Positions 1 to 5,112 of a stretch of DNA of 5,112 nucleotides are shown one piece after another. Position 1 is the stretch's first letter. Each line of letters begins with the position of its first letter. Made by a program: the position numbers and the translations under genes. The DNA comes from an uncultured Prevotella sp. (lineage in GTDB: Bacteria > Bacteroidota > Bacteroidia > Bacteroidales > Bacteroidaceae), in NCBI GenBank assembly GCA_945827565.1, contig CALZNR010000128.1:1-5112 (forward strand). The letters run 5' to 3'. The notes under the pieces were generated by a model. The model did not search any database, was not told the DNA's origin, and saw only the letters and a program-made list of their open reading frames with translations.

Positions 1-44
1 CACACTGCATATCGTCGGCAGCGTCAGATGTGTATAAGAGACAG
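1..44 (+). other. Illumina Nextera i5 adapter contamination (not genomic)
   Basis: These bases read as a complete Nextera P5-side adapter. Positions 1-3 (CAC) fit the end of the P5 flow-cell oligo. Positions 4-11 (ACTGCATA) are an 8-base index that I recognise as Nextera index 506. Positions 12-25 (TCGTCGGCAGCGTC) are the read-1 adapter, and 26-44 are the 19-base Tn5 mosaic end finishing in AGAGACAG. The order and junctions are exact. The sequence is a library-preparation artefact left at a contig end, and the mosaic end should not be read as a natural Tn5-type transposon terminus. The first genomic base is 45. Confidence 0.98.
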
Positions 45-1108
45 GTCAAGGCCTTACATTCGATAGGGCCATCATAGATACAGCCTTCTCCTTTGCTCCG
101 GGACAGGTGTATGTGGCATTGAGCCGATGCCGCAATTTAGAGGGTATGATACTCTCATCTCCCATCATGCAAAAGGCCATCATCAACGACACTCGGGTGG
201 ATAACTATATTGTGCACCAACAGAAAGAAGCGCAAGTAAGCATCAGCAAGTTGCCCGTTCTGAAAGAGGAATACTACCGCAGTTTGTTGTTGGAACTGTT
301 TGACTTCAAGCCTCTGCTTTACAAAGAGGAATATCTGTGCCGACTGATGACAGAATACTTTGCCCACAGCTACAACGATGTGATGCAGTTGCACAAAGAG
401 GTGCTTGACAGTCTCAAGAAAGAGGTGATAGCAGTGTCAGACAAATGGCGCTCCATGATTCTGGCAGTTAGTATAGAGGCACTGCACGCAGATGACTTTA
501 TGCAGCGGGTAAAAAAGAGCGTGGCTTATTTCTTCAACACACTGCAACAGCTGTTTGTAAAGCCATTAGACGTGACCAAGCAGGTGAAGAGCAAGAATAA
601 GGAGGTAATGAAACGGCTGGAAGACACCTACACCGAATTACGCCAACTGCTGATTGCCCATTGTTACATATTGGACAAGTTGATGACCGAAGACTTTGAC
701 GTAAAACTTTACCTGAAAGAAAGACAGAATGCACAACTGGCTGCTTTAGATAACCAGAGCGACAAGAAAAAAACTGCCAAGAAAGAAAAGAAACAAGAAA
801 AACCAGTGAAAGAGAAGACATGGGTTGTCACCTACAAGCTGTTCAAAGAGGGACTGATGCCCCAAGAGATAGCCATCCGTCGCAACCTTACTCTCAACAC
901 CATCTACTCTCACCTAAGCAGATATATCGAGAGTGGAGACATCCGTTTGGAAGAGGTGATAGAAACTGAGAAAATCAATACCATACGAAGGGCTATAAAA
1001 CTGAGCAAGCCCGAAGATGGAAAAACGGGCATCAAGGAACTATGCCCACCAGACATTTCCTACTCCGACATCACCTTGGTGCTCAATGCAATGAACACAG
1101 AACCGTAA
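45..1108 (+). CDS. PIF1-like/RecD-like superfamily 1 DNA helicase with C-terminal HTH_40-like domain, 3' part only
   Basis: This is the C-terminal part (about 353 residues) of an ATP-dependent DNA helicase, cut at its 5' side by the contig end. The frame is open from the first genomic codon. It begins QGLTFDRAIID, the motif V-like segment that usually follows a Lys-Ser, and continues into GQVYVALSRCRNLEG, the motif VI region with the arginine that contacts ATP in PIF1/RecD-type helicases. The GTG at 107 lies inside motif VI and cannot be the real start. A mainly helical region follows, then a lysine-rich linker (about 761-817) and a domain at about 818-1096 resembling HTH_40, the helix-turn-helix domain also found at the C-terminus of some RecQ helicases (TYKLFKEGL, IAIRRNLTLNTIYSHL). 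The Walker A and B motifs would lie upstream and are missing. The gene ends in tandem stops TAATAA and converges on galE. Family assignment is firm; the exact cellular role in replication or repair is not determinable. Confidence 0.9.
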
Positions 1109-1113
1109 TAACA

Positions 1114-1145
1114 TGACTTTCCGCGGAAAGGCGAAGGTCACTTCG
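1114..1145 (+). repeat. Overlapping inverted repeats just after the helicase stop, possible terminator
   Basis: A perfect 14-bp palindrome, CTTTCCGCGGAAAG, occupies 1117-1130. It overlaps an alternative hairpin in which TGACTTTC (1114-1121) pairs with GAAGGTCA (1133-1140) through one G-U wobble. A third short hairpin, CGAAG-gtca-CTTCG, spans 1132-1145. These structures are mutually exclusive in RNA. They sit 6 bases after the tandem stop codons of the helicase gene, where a terminator or mRNA-stabilising structure would be expected. No T-run follows, so an intrinsic terminator is only a possibility. Confidence 0.4.
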
Positions 1146-1174
1146 ATAGTTGTTACACTATTGTGACAGATTAC

Positions 1175-1189
1175 GCTGGGAACACCAGC
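1175..1189 (+). repeat. Small inverted repeat GCTGG/CCAGC
   Basis: GCTGG (1175-1179) and CCAGC (1185-1189) form a 5-bp stem around a 5-base loop, GAACA. It lies between the palindrome cluster after the helicase gene and the strong hairpin at 1204-1233. On its own it is weak. Together with its neighbours it suggests that this stretch is structured rather than random spacer. No function can be assigned. Confidence 0.35.
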
Positions 1190-1203
1190 ACCCCTATCAT
1201 TGA

Positions 1204-1233
1204 ATTATCCCCCGATTCACATCGGGGGATAAT
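1204..1233. terminator. Perfect 13-bp hairpin between convergent genes, probable bidirectional terminator
   Basis: ATTATCCCCCGAT (1204-1216) is the exact reverse complement of 1221-1233 and encloses a 4-base TCAC loop. The stem has a run of five C-G pairs. It lies between the convergent helicase gene (plus) and galE (minus), about 95 bases after the helicase stop and 67 bases after the galE stop, so it could end both transcripts. Neither side has a classic T-run immediately after the stem: the plus side is followed by an AC-rich tract and the minus side by TCAATGATAG. The stem is certain; the terminator role is inferred from position. Confidence 0.65.
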
Positions 1234-1280
1234 AACAACACAAACACAAAATAAAACACAGTCGTTATGATAAACGGCTG
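1234..1280 (-). terminator. Possible weak intrinsic terminator after galE
   Basis: Read on the minus strand, CAGCCGTT (1280-1273) can pair with AACGACTG (1266-1259) around a 6-base loop, giving an 8-bp stem with one internal C-A mismatch. It is followed directly by a T-rich stretch that begins TGTTTTATTTT (1258-1248) and continues to 1234. A stem followed by a U-rich tail is the layout of an intrinsic terminator, and it would end the rnf-galE transcript 19 bases after the galE stop. The mismatch makes it weak, and the stronger hairpin at 1204-1233 lies just beyond as a possible backup. Confidence 0.35.
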
Positions 1281-1299
1281 GTTTTGGGGTAATATCCTA

Positions 1300-2337
1300 T
1301 TACTGTATATTCAATTCGCGCAATCTTTTCTGCCAGTTCCATGCAGAGCGCAGGGTGTCATCAAGATTGGTTTCTGCCTTCCAACCCAGCACCTCATTTG
1401 CCTTTTTAGGATCTGCCCACACCTTTTCAATGTCGCCTGCACGGCGCGGCGCATACGTCCAGTTGAGTTTCACGCCTGTGGCACGCTCAAAAGCATCCAC
1501 AATCTCCTTGGTGCTCACACCACGACCAGTACCCACATTGAACACCTCCAACGCCTCATTGTCGGTATCAAGTACACGCTCCATCGCCTTTACATGAGCC
1601 TTGGCCAAATCCACCACGTAGATATAGTCGCGGATACATGTTCCGTCGGGAGTGTTGTAGTCGTTGCCAAACACTTTCAGTTCCTTACGTATGCCCATAG
1701 CCGTTTGGGTGACATAGGGAATAAGATTCATCGGCACACCATTAGGCATTTCGCCTATGATGGCGGATGGATGCGATCCGATAGGATTGAAGTATCTCAG
1801 CAGGATAGCCTTGATGGGCGAACCGCTGTTGATGGTGTCACGAATAATCTCCTCGTTGACCTGTTTGGTGTTTCCGTATGGGCTCTCAGCAGGCTTGATG
1901 GGTGCGTCTTCACTCACAGGCAAGTACTGAGGGTCGGGCTGCCCGTAAACGGTACAACTGCTTGAGAAGATAATGCCCTTGACATTGTACTGAGGCATCA
2001 GTTCCAGCAGATTGATGAGACTCACAAAGTTGTTTCTGTAGTACAGCAGAGGTTTTTCCACACTCTCTCCCACAGCTTTGCTGGCAGCAAAATGTATAAT
2101 GCCATCAATCTTTGGATACTTTTTGAACACACTCTCCATGGCATCCTTATCACAGCAATCCACCTGCTCGAAAGCGGGGCGAACACCTGTAATCTTTTCT
2201 ATCCCGTCAACCACACTGGCCTGTGAGTTAGAGAGATTGTCCACAATGACCACCTCATACCCTGCATTTTGCAGCTCTACAGTGGTATGCGAACCAATAA
2301 AGCCTGTTCCGCCGGTAACAAGAATTGTATGTTTCAT
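1300..2337 (-). CDS. galE: UDP-glucose 4-epimerase
   Basis: GalE interconverts UDP-glucose and UDP-galactose in the cytoplasm using tightly bound NAD+, feeding galactose use and surface glycan synthesis. The 345-residue product is close to the usual length (about 338) and complete. It has the N-terminal Rossmann glycine motif GGTGFIG (residues 9-15), the SSSCTVYG segment containing the catalytic serine (about S127), and the catalytic pair Tyr154-x3-Lys158 in SPYGNTKQ. The sugar-nucleotide-binding stretches RYFNPIGSHPS (from 181), FGNDYNTPDGT (from 223) and APRRAGD (296-302) are also present. Val306 aligns with E. coli Tyr299 and human Cys307, the residue that limits substrate size, so UDP-GlcNAc/GalNAc epimerisation is possible. 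The ATG start at 2337 is fixed by the Rossmann motif lying at the very N-terminus. The gene lies 56 bases after rnfA on the same strand and is probably co-transcribed with it. No clear Shine-Dalgarno sequence is visible. Confidence 0.96.
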   Translation of the reverse strand: MKHTILVTGGTGFIGSHTTVELQNAGYEVVIVDNLSNSQASVVDGIEKITGVRPAFEQVDCCDKDAMESVFKKYPKIDGIIHFAASKAVGESVEKPLLYYRNNFVSLINLLELMPQYNVKGIIFSSSCTVYGQPDPQYLPVSEDAPIKPAESPYGNTKQVNEEIIRDTINSGSPIKAILLRYFNPIGSHPSAIIGEMPNGVPMNLIPYVTQTAMGIRKELKVFGNDYNTPDGTCIRDYIYVVDLAKAHVKAMERVLDTDNEALEVFNVGTGRGVSTKEIVDAFERATGVKLNWTYAPRRAGDIEKVWADPKKANEVLGWKAETNLDDTLRSAWNWQKRLRELNIQ

Positions 2338-2393
2338 AATTTACGCAGTATTGAACGATGATATAAGTTATTGAATCTATTGCTGACACTTGC
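2338..2393 (-). other. rnfA-galE intergenic spacer
   Basis: This 56-bp spacer is the only gap longer than a few bases among the minus-strand genes. It is AT-rich, contains a direct repeat of TTCAATA, and has no stable hairpin. I could not find a convincing Bacteroidetes-type promoter pair (TTTG near -33 with TAnnTTTG near -7). Read-through from rnfA into galE is therefore the simpler reading, although a weak galE promoter is not excluded. Confidence 0.5.
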
Positions 2394-2996
2394 TTAGTCC
2401 AGTCCCCACGCCAAGCGCAAGCCACCATCAACTCCAGAGAAGCCCATGAAGGCAAGGCTCAACAAGCCTGCTGCAATCATCACGATGGCAGTGCCCTTCA
2501 TACCTTTGGGCACATTGACCAACTCCAACTGTTCACGTATGCCCGCAAACACGATGAGTGCCACACCAAAGCCAATTGCAGAAGAGAGGGCATATACCAC
2601 GCTTTGCAGCAAAGAGAAGTCTTTCTGGATAACAAGGATTGCCACACCCAGCACAGCACAGTTGGTAGTGATAAGAGGCAAGAAGATACCCAGTGCCTGA
2701 TACAAGGCAGGAGACACTTTTTTCATCACAATCTCCACCATCTGCACCAATGCAGCAATCACCAGAATAAAGGCGATAGTCTGCAAATAGGCCAGTCCAA
2801 AAGCATCAAGCACAAACTTCTGCAACACATAGGTCACGATGGTTGCCAAAGTCATTACGAATGCCACGGCAGCACTCATACCCAATGCTGTTTCCACTTT
2901 TTTGGATACACCCAAGAACGGGCAGATACCAAGGAATTGTGACAACACTATGTTGTTCACAAAAATTGCTGATATGAATATTAAAAGAAATTCCAT
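2394..2996 (-). CDS. rnfA: Rnf electron transport complex subunit RnfA
   Basis: RnfA is an integral inner-membrane subunit of the Rnf complex, which moves electrons between reduced ferredoxin and NAD+ and couples this to ion transport. The 200-residue protein has about six hydrophobic segments (roughly 4-24, 38-58, 71-91, 100-122, 130-153, 169-188). It carries the hallmark motifs LGICPFLGVSKK (Cys25) and ITTNCAVLG (Cys113). In related structures these cysteines and the matching pair in RnfE hold a [2Fe-2S] cluster within the membrane. GIREQLELV and SLAFMGFSG near the C-terminus are also typical. CPFLG and FMGFSG favour RnfA over the homologous NqrE. The C-terminal tail after MGFSG is about 12 residues, slightly longer than in E. 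coli RsxA. The ATG start lies 3 bases after the rnfE stop, which implies translational coupling. Confidence 0.96.
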   Translation of the reverse strand: MEFLLIFISAIFVNNIVLSQFLGICPFLGVSKKVETALGMSAAVAFVMTLATIVTYVLQKFVLDAFGLAYLQTIAFILVIAALVQMVEIVMKKVSPALYQALGIFLPLITTNCAVLGVAILVIQKDFSLLQSVVYALSSAIGFGVALIVFAGIREQLELVNVPKGMKGTAIVMIAAGLLSLAFMGFSGVDGGLRLAWGLD

Positions 2997-2999
2997 AAC

Positions 3000-3584
3000 T
3001 TACGCTTTTTTAAATCGGTTGACGATAGCAATCAAAAAACCCAGAGTGATGAACGCTCCCGGAGGGAGAATGAACAATAGGATATTGGTGGTCTCAGGCA
3101 GCAGCAATAAGCCAAACAGTGAGCCTGCACCAAACAACTCACGAACAGCACCCAGCAGGGTAAGACCCAAGGTAAAGCCCAAACCAATACCCACTCCATC
3201 GAAGAAGCTGCCTACTGGTCCGTTCTTGCAGGCAAATGCCTCTGCACGTCCCAAAATGATACAGTTAACCACGATAAGAGGGATAAACAAACCCAACGAC
3301 TTGTTGATTTCGGGCAGATATGCCTTCAGGCTCATCTGCAACAAGGTTACGAAAGATGCGATAACCACAACAAATACGGGAATACGCACCTTATCAGGTG
3401 TGAGATTCTTTATCAACGAAACAACCACATTGCTGCAAATGAGCACAAACATGGTGGCTAATCCCATCGACATACCATTAGTGGCAGATGTAGTGGTGGC
3501 AAGTGTAGGACACATACCCAACAGAAGCACAAAGGTGGGATTGTCCTTGATGATTCCGTTCTTTATTAAATTCAGATAATTCAT
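3000..3584 (-). CDS. rnfE: Rnf electron transport complex subunit RnfE
   Basis: RnfE is the membrane partner and distant homologue of RnfA, inserted in the opposite orientation. The two share the intramembrane [2Fe-2S] cluster. The product has 194 residues from the preferred ATG at 3584; an in-frame GTG at 3593 would add three residues, but the family normally begins M-N-x-L. Hallmarks are LGMCPTL (Cys25) and VVNCIILGRAEAFA (Cys108), an FDGVGIGLGFTLGLTLLGAVRE segment, and a late hydrophobic segment around PPGAFITLGFLIA. CPTL separates it from NqrD, which usually has CSAL there. The basic C-terminal end (NRFKKA) follows the last membrane segment. It starts 12 bases after the rnfG stop and ends 3 bases before the rnfA start, so it is an internal gene of a compact operon. 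Confidence 0.95.
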   Translation of the reverse strand: MNYLNLIKNGIIKDNPTFVLLLGMCPTLATTTSATNGMSMGLATMFVLICSNVVVSLIKNLTPDKVRIPVFVVVIASFVTLLQMSLKAYLPEINKSLGLFIPLIVVNCIILGRAEAFACKNGPVGSFFDGVGIGLGFTLGLTLLGAVRELFGAGSLFGLLLLPETTNILLFILPPGAFITLGFLIAIVNRFKKA

Positions 3585-3596
3585 AATTGTCACTTT

Positions 3597-4220
3597 TTAT
3601 TGTTTTGCTTGTGTGGTTGCACCACTCTGTGCATCGGTATCCTGCATGGCATATACAGCGTATGCCTGATTCACAGCTTTGAGGAAAGCCCTGCTGGTGA
3701 TGGTAGATGCGGTAATGGCATCAATGTCACCACCGTCTTTGGTCACAGCAAGCGGTTTTTCCTGAATATTCTTTCCAATGATATTGCCTTTGCCATCTTT
3801 TTGAAACCACACGTCGGCCTTAGCACCCAAACCAGGTGTCTCGGCGTGCTGCAGAATGGTGTAGCCCAGTACAGCGCCTTTGGCATCAAAGCCCACCAGC
3901 ACTTTCACCTGATCACCAAATCCCAATGCAGAAGATTCAATGGCTGCACCGAGGAATGCTCCGGCAGCATCATTGGCTTTATGAACCACAAAAGTATATT
4001 CCTTGCCATCAAAGTCTTTCTTGATGGTATCATCGGCAACAACCTTCAGATTATCCACTCCCATAACGCTCTTGATACCGTTGGCGAGTTCCAAGTCTTG
4101 TTGCTGCTTGATGGGCGCTGCTGTTATTTGGTTGATCCATGCCAGCAGTCCACCGGTGATGATAGCAACAGCCACCAGCACCACCACCATATTGGTGAGA
4201 GAAGATTCCAACTTTTTCAT
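3597..4220 (-). CDS. rnfG: Rnf electron transport complex subunit RnfG, covalent FMN carrier
   Basis: RnfG is a membrane-anchored subunit with a large extracytoplasmic FMN-binding domain; ApbE attaches FMN to a threonine. The 207-residue protein has one N-terminal membrane anchor (about 11-30), then a soluble domain containing HAETPGLGAK (125-134) and the flavin attachment region DAITASTITSRAFL (167-180). Thr173 is the expected FMN acceptor. Here the usual (S/T)GAT reads TAST, a variant of the consensus. The C-terminal tail contains a second motif-like stretch, DAQSGATT (196-203), in a Gln/Thr/Ala-rich, probably flexible segment. The ATG overlaps the rnfD stop by 4 bases (ATGA), indicating translational coupling. 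Being RnfG rather than NqrC is supported by its short length and its Rnf-type neighbours. Confidence 0.94.
   Translation of the reverse strand: MKKLESSLTNMVVVLVAVAIITGGLLAWINQITAAPIKQQQDLELANGIKSVMGVDNLKVVADDTIKKDFDGKEYTFVVHKANDAAGAFLGAAIESSALGFGDQVKVLVGFDAKGAVLGYTILQHAETPGLGAKADVWFQKDGKGNIIGKNIQEKPLAVTKDGGDIDAITASTITSRAFLKAVNQAYAVYAMQDTDAQSGATTQAKQ
4217..4220 (-). promoter_or_regulatory. rnfD-rnfG ATGA stop/start overlap
   Basis: On the minus strand the ATG of rnfG (4220-4218) and the TGA of rnfD (4219-4217) share the four bases ATGA. Such overlaps allow a terminating ribosome to restart on the next gene, which keeps subunits of one complex in step. Coupling is inferred from the overlap and the lack of a strong separate ribosome binding site. 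Confidence 0.7.
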
Positions 4221-5112
4221 TTCTTTACTACCTCCCCGAAACGTTTGGGTTTAACATAAGTGTTGATTAGCGGTGTGAACGCATTCATTATAAGAATGGC
4301 AAACGACATTCCCTCAGGATATGCGCCCCAATTGCGGATGACAACGGTGAGCAGACCGATGGCAACTCCATAGATAATCTGTCCCTTGCCTGTCATTGGC
4401 GAAGTAACATAATCGGTTGCCATGAAGATGGCACCAAGCATCAAACCTCCGCTAAACAGCACACTGATGGGGTCTGCATACACGTCAGAGCAGCCATACA
4501 GCACCCCGCTCACCACAAATACCGTGGCGATAATGCTCACAGGAATATGCCAGGTGATAATCTTTTTCCAAAGCATGTAAATCAACCCGAGAATCAACGC
4601 CAGAGCACAGATTTCTCCAATGGTTCCTGCACCGATAGCTCCCGACTGATTCATCGCATTTCCTAACAGCAGGTCGAATGAAGAGGGAAGATCTTTCAGC
4701 ACAGAAGGGTCGTTGTTCTTGATAGCCCATTTCATAATGCTCAATGGTGTGGCACCAGTTTCTGCATCAAGATAGCTGGTGAGCTGACCGGCCACAGGCC
4801 ATGAAGTCATCTGCACGGGGAAACTGACCAAAAGGAAACAACGTCCCACCAATGCCGGATTAAAGATGTTACACCCTAGTCCGCCAAAGGTCATCTTGCC
4901 AACTCCTATGGCCACCAAAGCTCCAATGATGATAATCCATATTGGCAGGTTGGAGGGCAGGTTGAAGCCCAAGAGCAGACCAGTGAGGATGGCAGATCCA
5001 TCCAGAATTGTATTTCGAGTGTTCTTCAACAAGAACTTGCTTATCAGCCACTCAAAGAATACACATGCTAACACGCTGGTGAGACACACCACTACAGAAC
5101 CCAATCCAAAGT
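4217..5112 (-). CDS. rnfD: Rnf electron transport complex subunit RnfD, N-terminus missing at window edge
   Basis: RnfD is a polytopic inner-membrane subunit that carries covalent FMN and belongs to the ion-translocating core with RnfA, RnfE and RnfG. About 298 residues are present. The frame stays open through 5112, where it reads FGLGSVVVC, an internal membrane segment, so the TTG at 5104 is not a start and roughly 30-50 N-terminal residues are outside the window. The flavinylation motif DAETGATPL (coded at 4742-4768) matches the ApbE target consensus, with the threonine codon at 4748-4750 as acceptor. Other family landmarks are FLLKNTRNTILDGSAILTG, GGLGCNIFNPALVGR, ATDYVTSPMTGKGQ and IRNWGAYPEGMSFAILIMN. 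Its size and context fit RnfD rather than the larger NqrB. It overlaps rnfG by 4 bases. Confidence 0.95.
   Translation of the reverse strand, partial: FGLGSVVVCLTSVLACVFFEWLISKFLLKNTRNTILDGSAILTGLLLGFNLPSNLPIWIIIIGALVAIGVGKMTFGGLGCNIFNPALVGRCFLLVSFPVQMTSWPVAGQLTSYLDAETGATPLSIMKWAIKNNDPSVLKDLPSSFDLLLGNAMNQSGAIGAGTIGEICALALILGLIYMLWKKIITWHIPVSIIATVFVVSGVLYGCSDVYADPISVLFSGGLMLGAIFMATDYVTSPMTGKGQIIYGVAIGLLTVVIRNWGAYPEGMSFAILIMNAFTPLINTYVKPKRFGEVVKK

Noticed and set aside
26..44. Tn5 mosaic end as a natural transposon terminus
   Set aside because: It is embedded in the complete Nextera adapter with a sample index, so it is a library artefact.
1109..1299. CRISPR array or tRNA in the intergenic region
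   Set aside because: There are no regularly spaced direct repeats and no cloverleaf pattern. The inverted repeats differ from one another.
1267..1965. Plus-strand open frame of 232 codons
   Set aside because: It lies mostly antisense to galE, which has full catalytic motifs. Its translation is rich in His/Cys/Arg with no recognisable domain.
2338..2393. Dedicated galE promoter
   Set aside because: No TTTG / TAnnTTTG pair with Bacteroidetes-like spacing could be identified in the 56-bp spacer.
2839..3579. Plus-strand open frame of 246 codons
   Set aside because: It is antisense to rnfA and rnfE. Its Asn/Pro/Thr/Lys-rich translation is the typical shadow of hydrophobic membrane genes.
3600..4259. 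Plus-strand open frame of 219 codons
   Set aside because: It is a shadow of rnfG and the end of rnfD, with no domain or start signal of its own.
5102..5104. TTG as the start of rnfD
   Set aside because: The frame continues upstream to the window edge with family-like residues (FGLG), and the missing N-terminal membrane segment must lie beyond 5112.
2394..5112. Nqr (Na+-translocating NADH:quinone reductase) instead of Rnf
   Set aside because: The order D-G-E-A parallels nqrB-C-D-E, but CPFLG and FMGFSG in RnfA, CPTL in RnfE, and the short G and D subunits all indicate Rnf.

Overview
The window looks like the end of a draft or metagenome contig from a Bacteroidales bacterium, most likely Prevotella/Segatella-like. 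The grounds are a PIF1-type helicase with a C-terminal HTH_40-like domain, a compact rnfD-rnfG-rnfE-rnfA cluster followed by galE, and AT-rich start contexts without strong Shine-Dalgarno sequences. The assignment is inference from gene content, not a database match.

Layout: bases 1-44 are not genomic. They match the Illumina Nextera i5 adapter: the tail of the P5 sequence, an 8-base index, the read-1 adapter and the Tn5 mosaic end. Genomic sequence starts at 45, inside the 3' part of a plus-strand PIF1-like helicase gene (45-1108). A convergent intergenic region (1109-1299) follows, rich in inverted repeats and including a perfect 13-bp hairpin at 1204-1233. All remaining genes are on the minus strand. 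In transcription order (right to left) they are rnfD (5' end cut by the window edge at 5112), rnfG (overlapping rnfD by 4 bases), rnfE, rnfA and, after a 56-bp gap, galE.

The four rnf genes encode membrane subunits of the Rnf complex (ferredoxin:NAD+ oxidoreductase), an ion-pumping respiratory enzyme. RnfD and RnfG carry motifs for covalently bound FMN. RnfE and RnfA carry the paired cysteines known to hold an intramembrane iron-sulfur cluster. rnfB and rnfC, the soluble iron-sulfur and NADH-binding subunits, would be expected beyond 5112. GalE interconverts UDP-glucose and UDP-galactose for surface glycan synthesis and is probably co-transcribed with the rnf genes.

Nothing here amounts to an undescribed biological system. 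The most useful observations are the adapter contamination, a second canonical-looking flavinylation motif in the C-terminal tail of RnfG, a small residue at the GalE substrate gatekeeper position, and the hairpin-rich intergenic segment.
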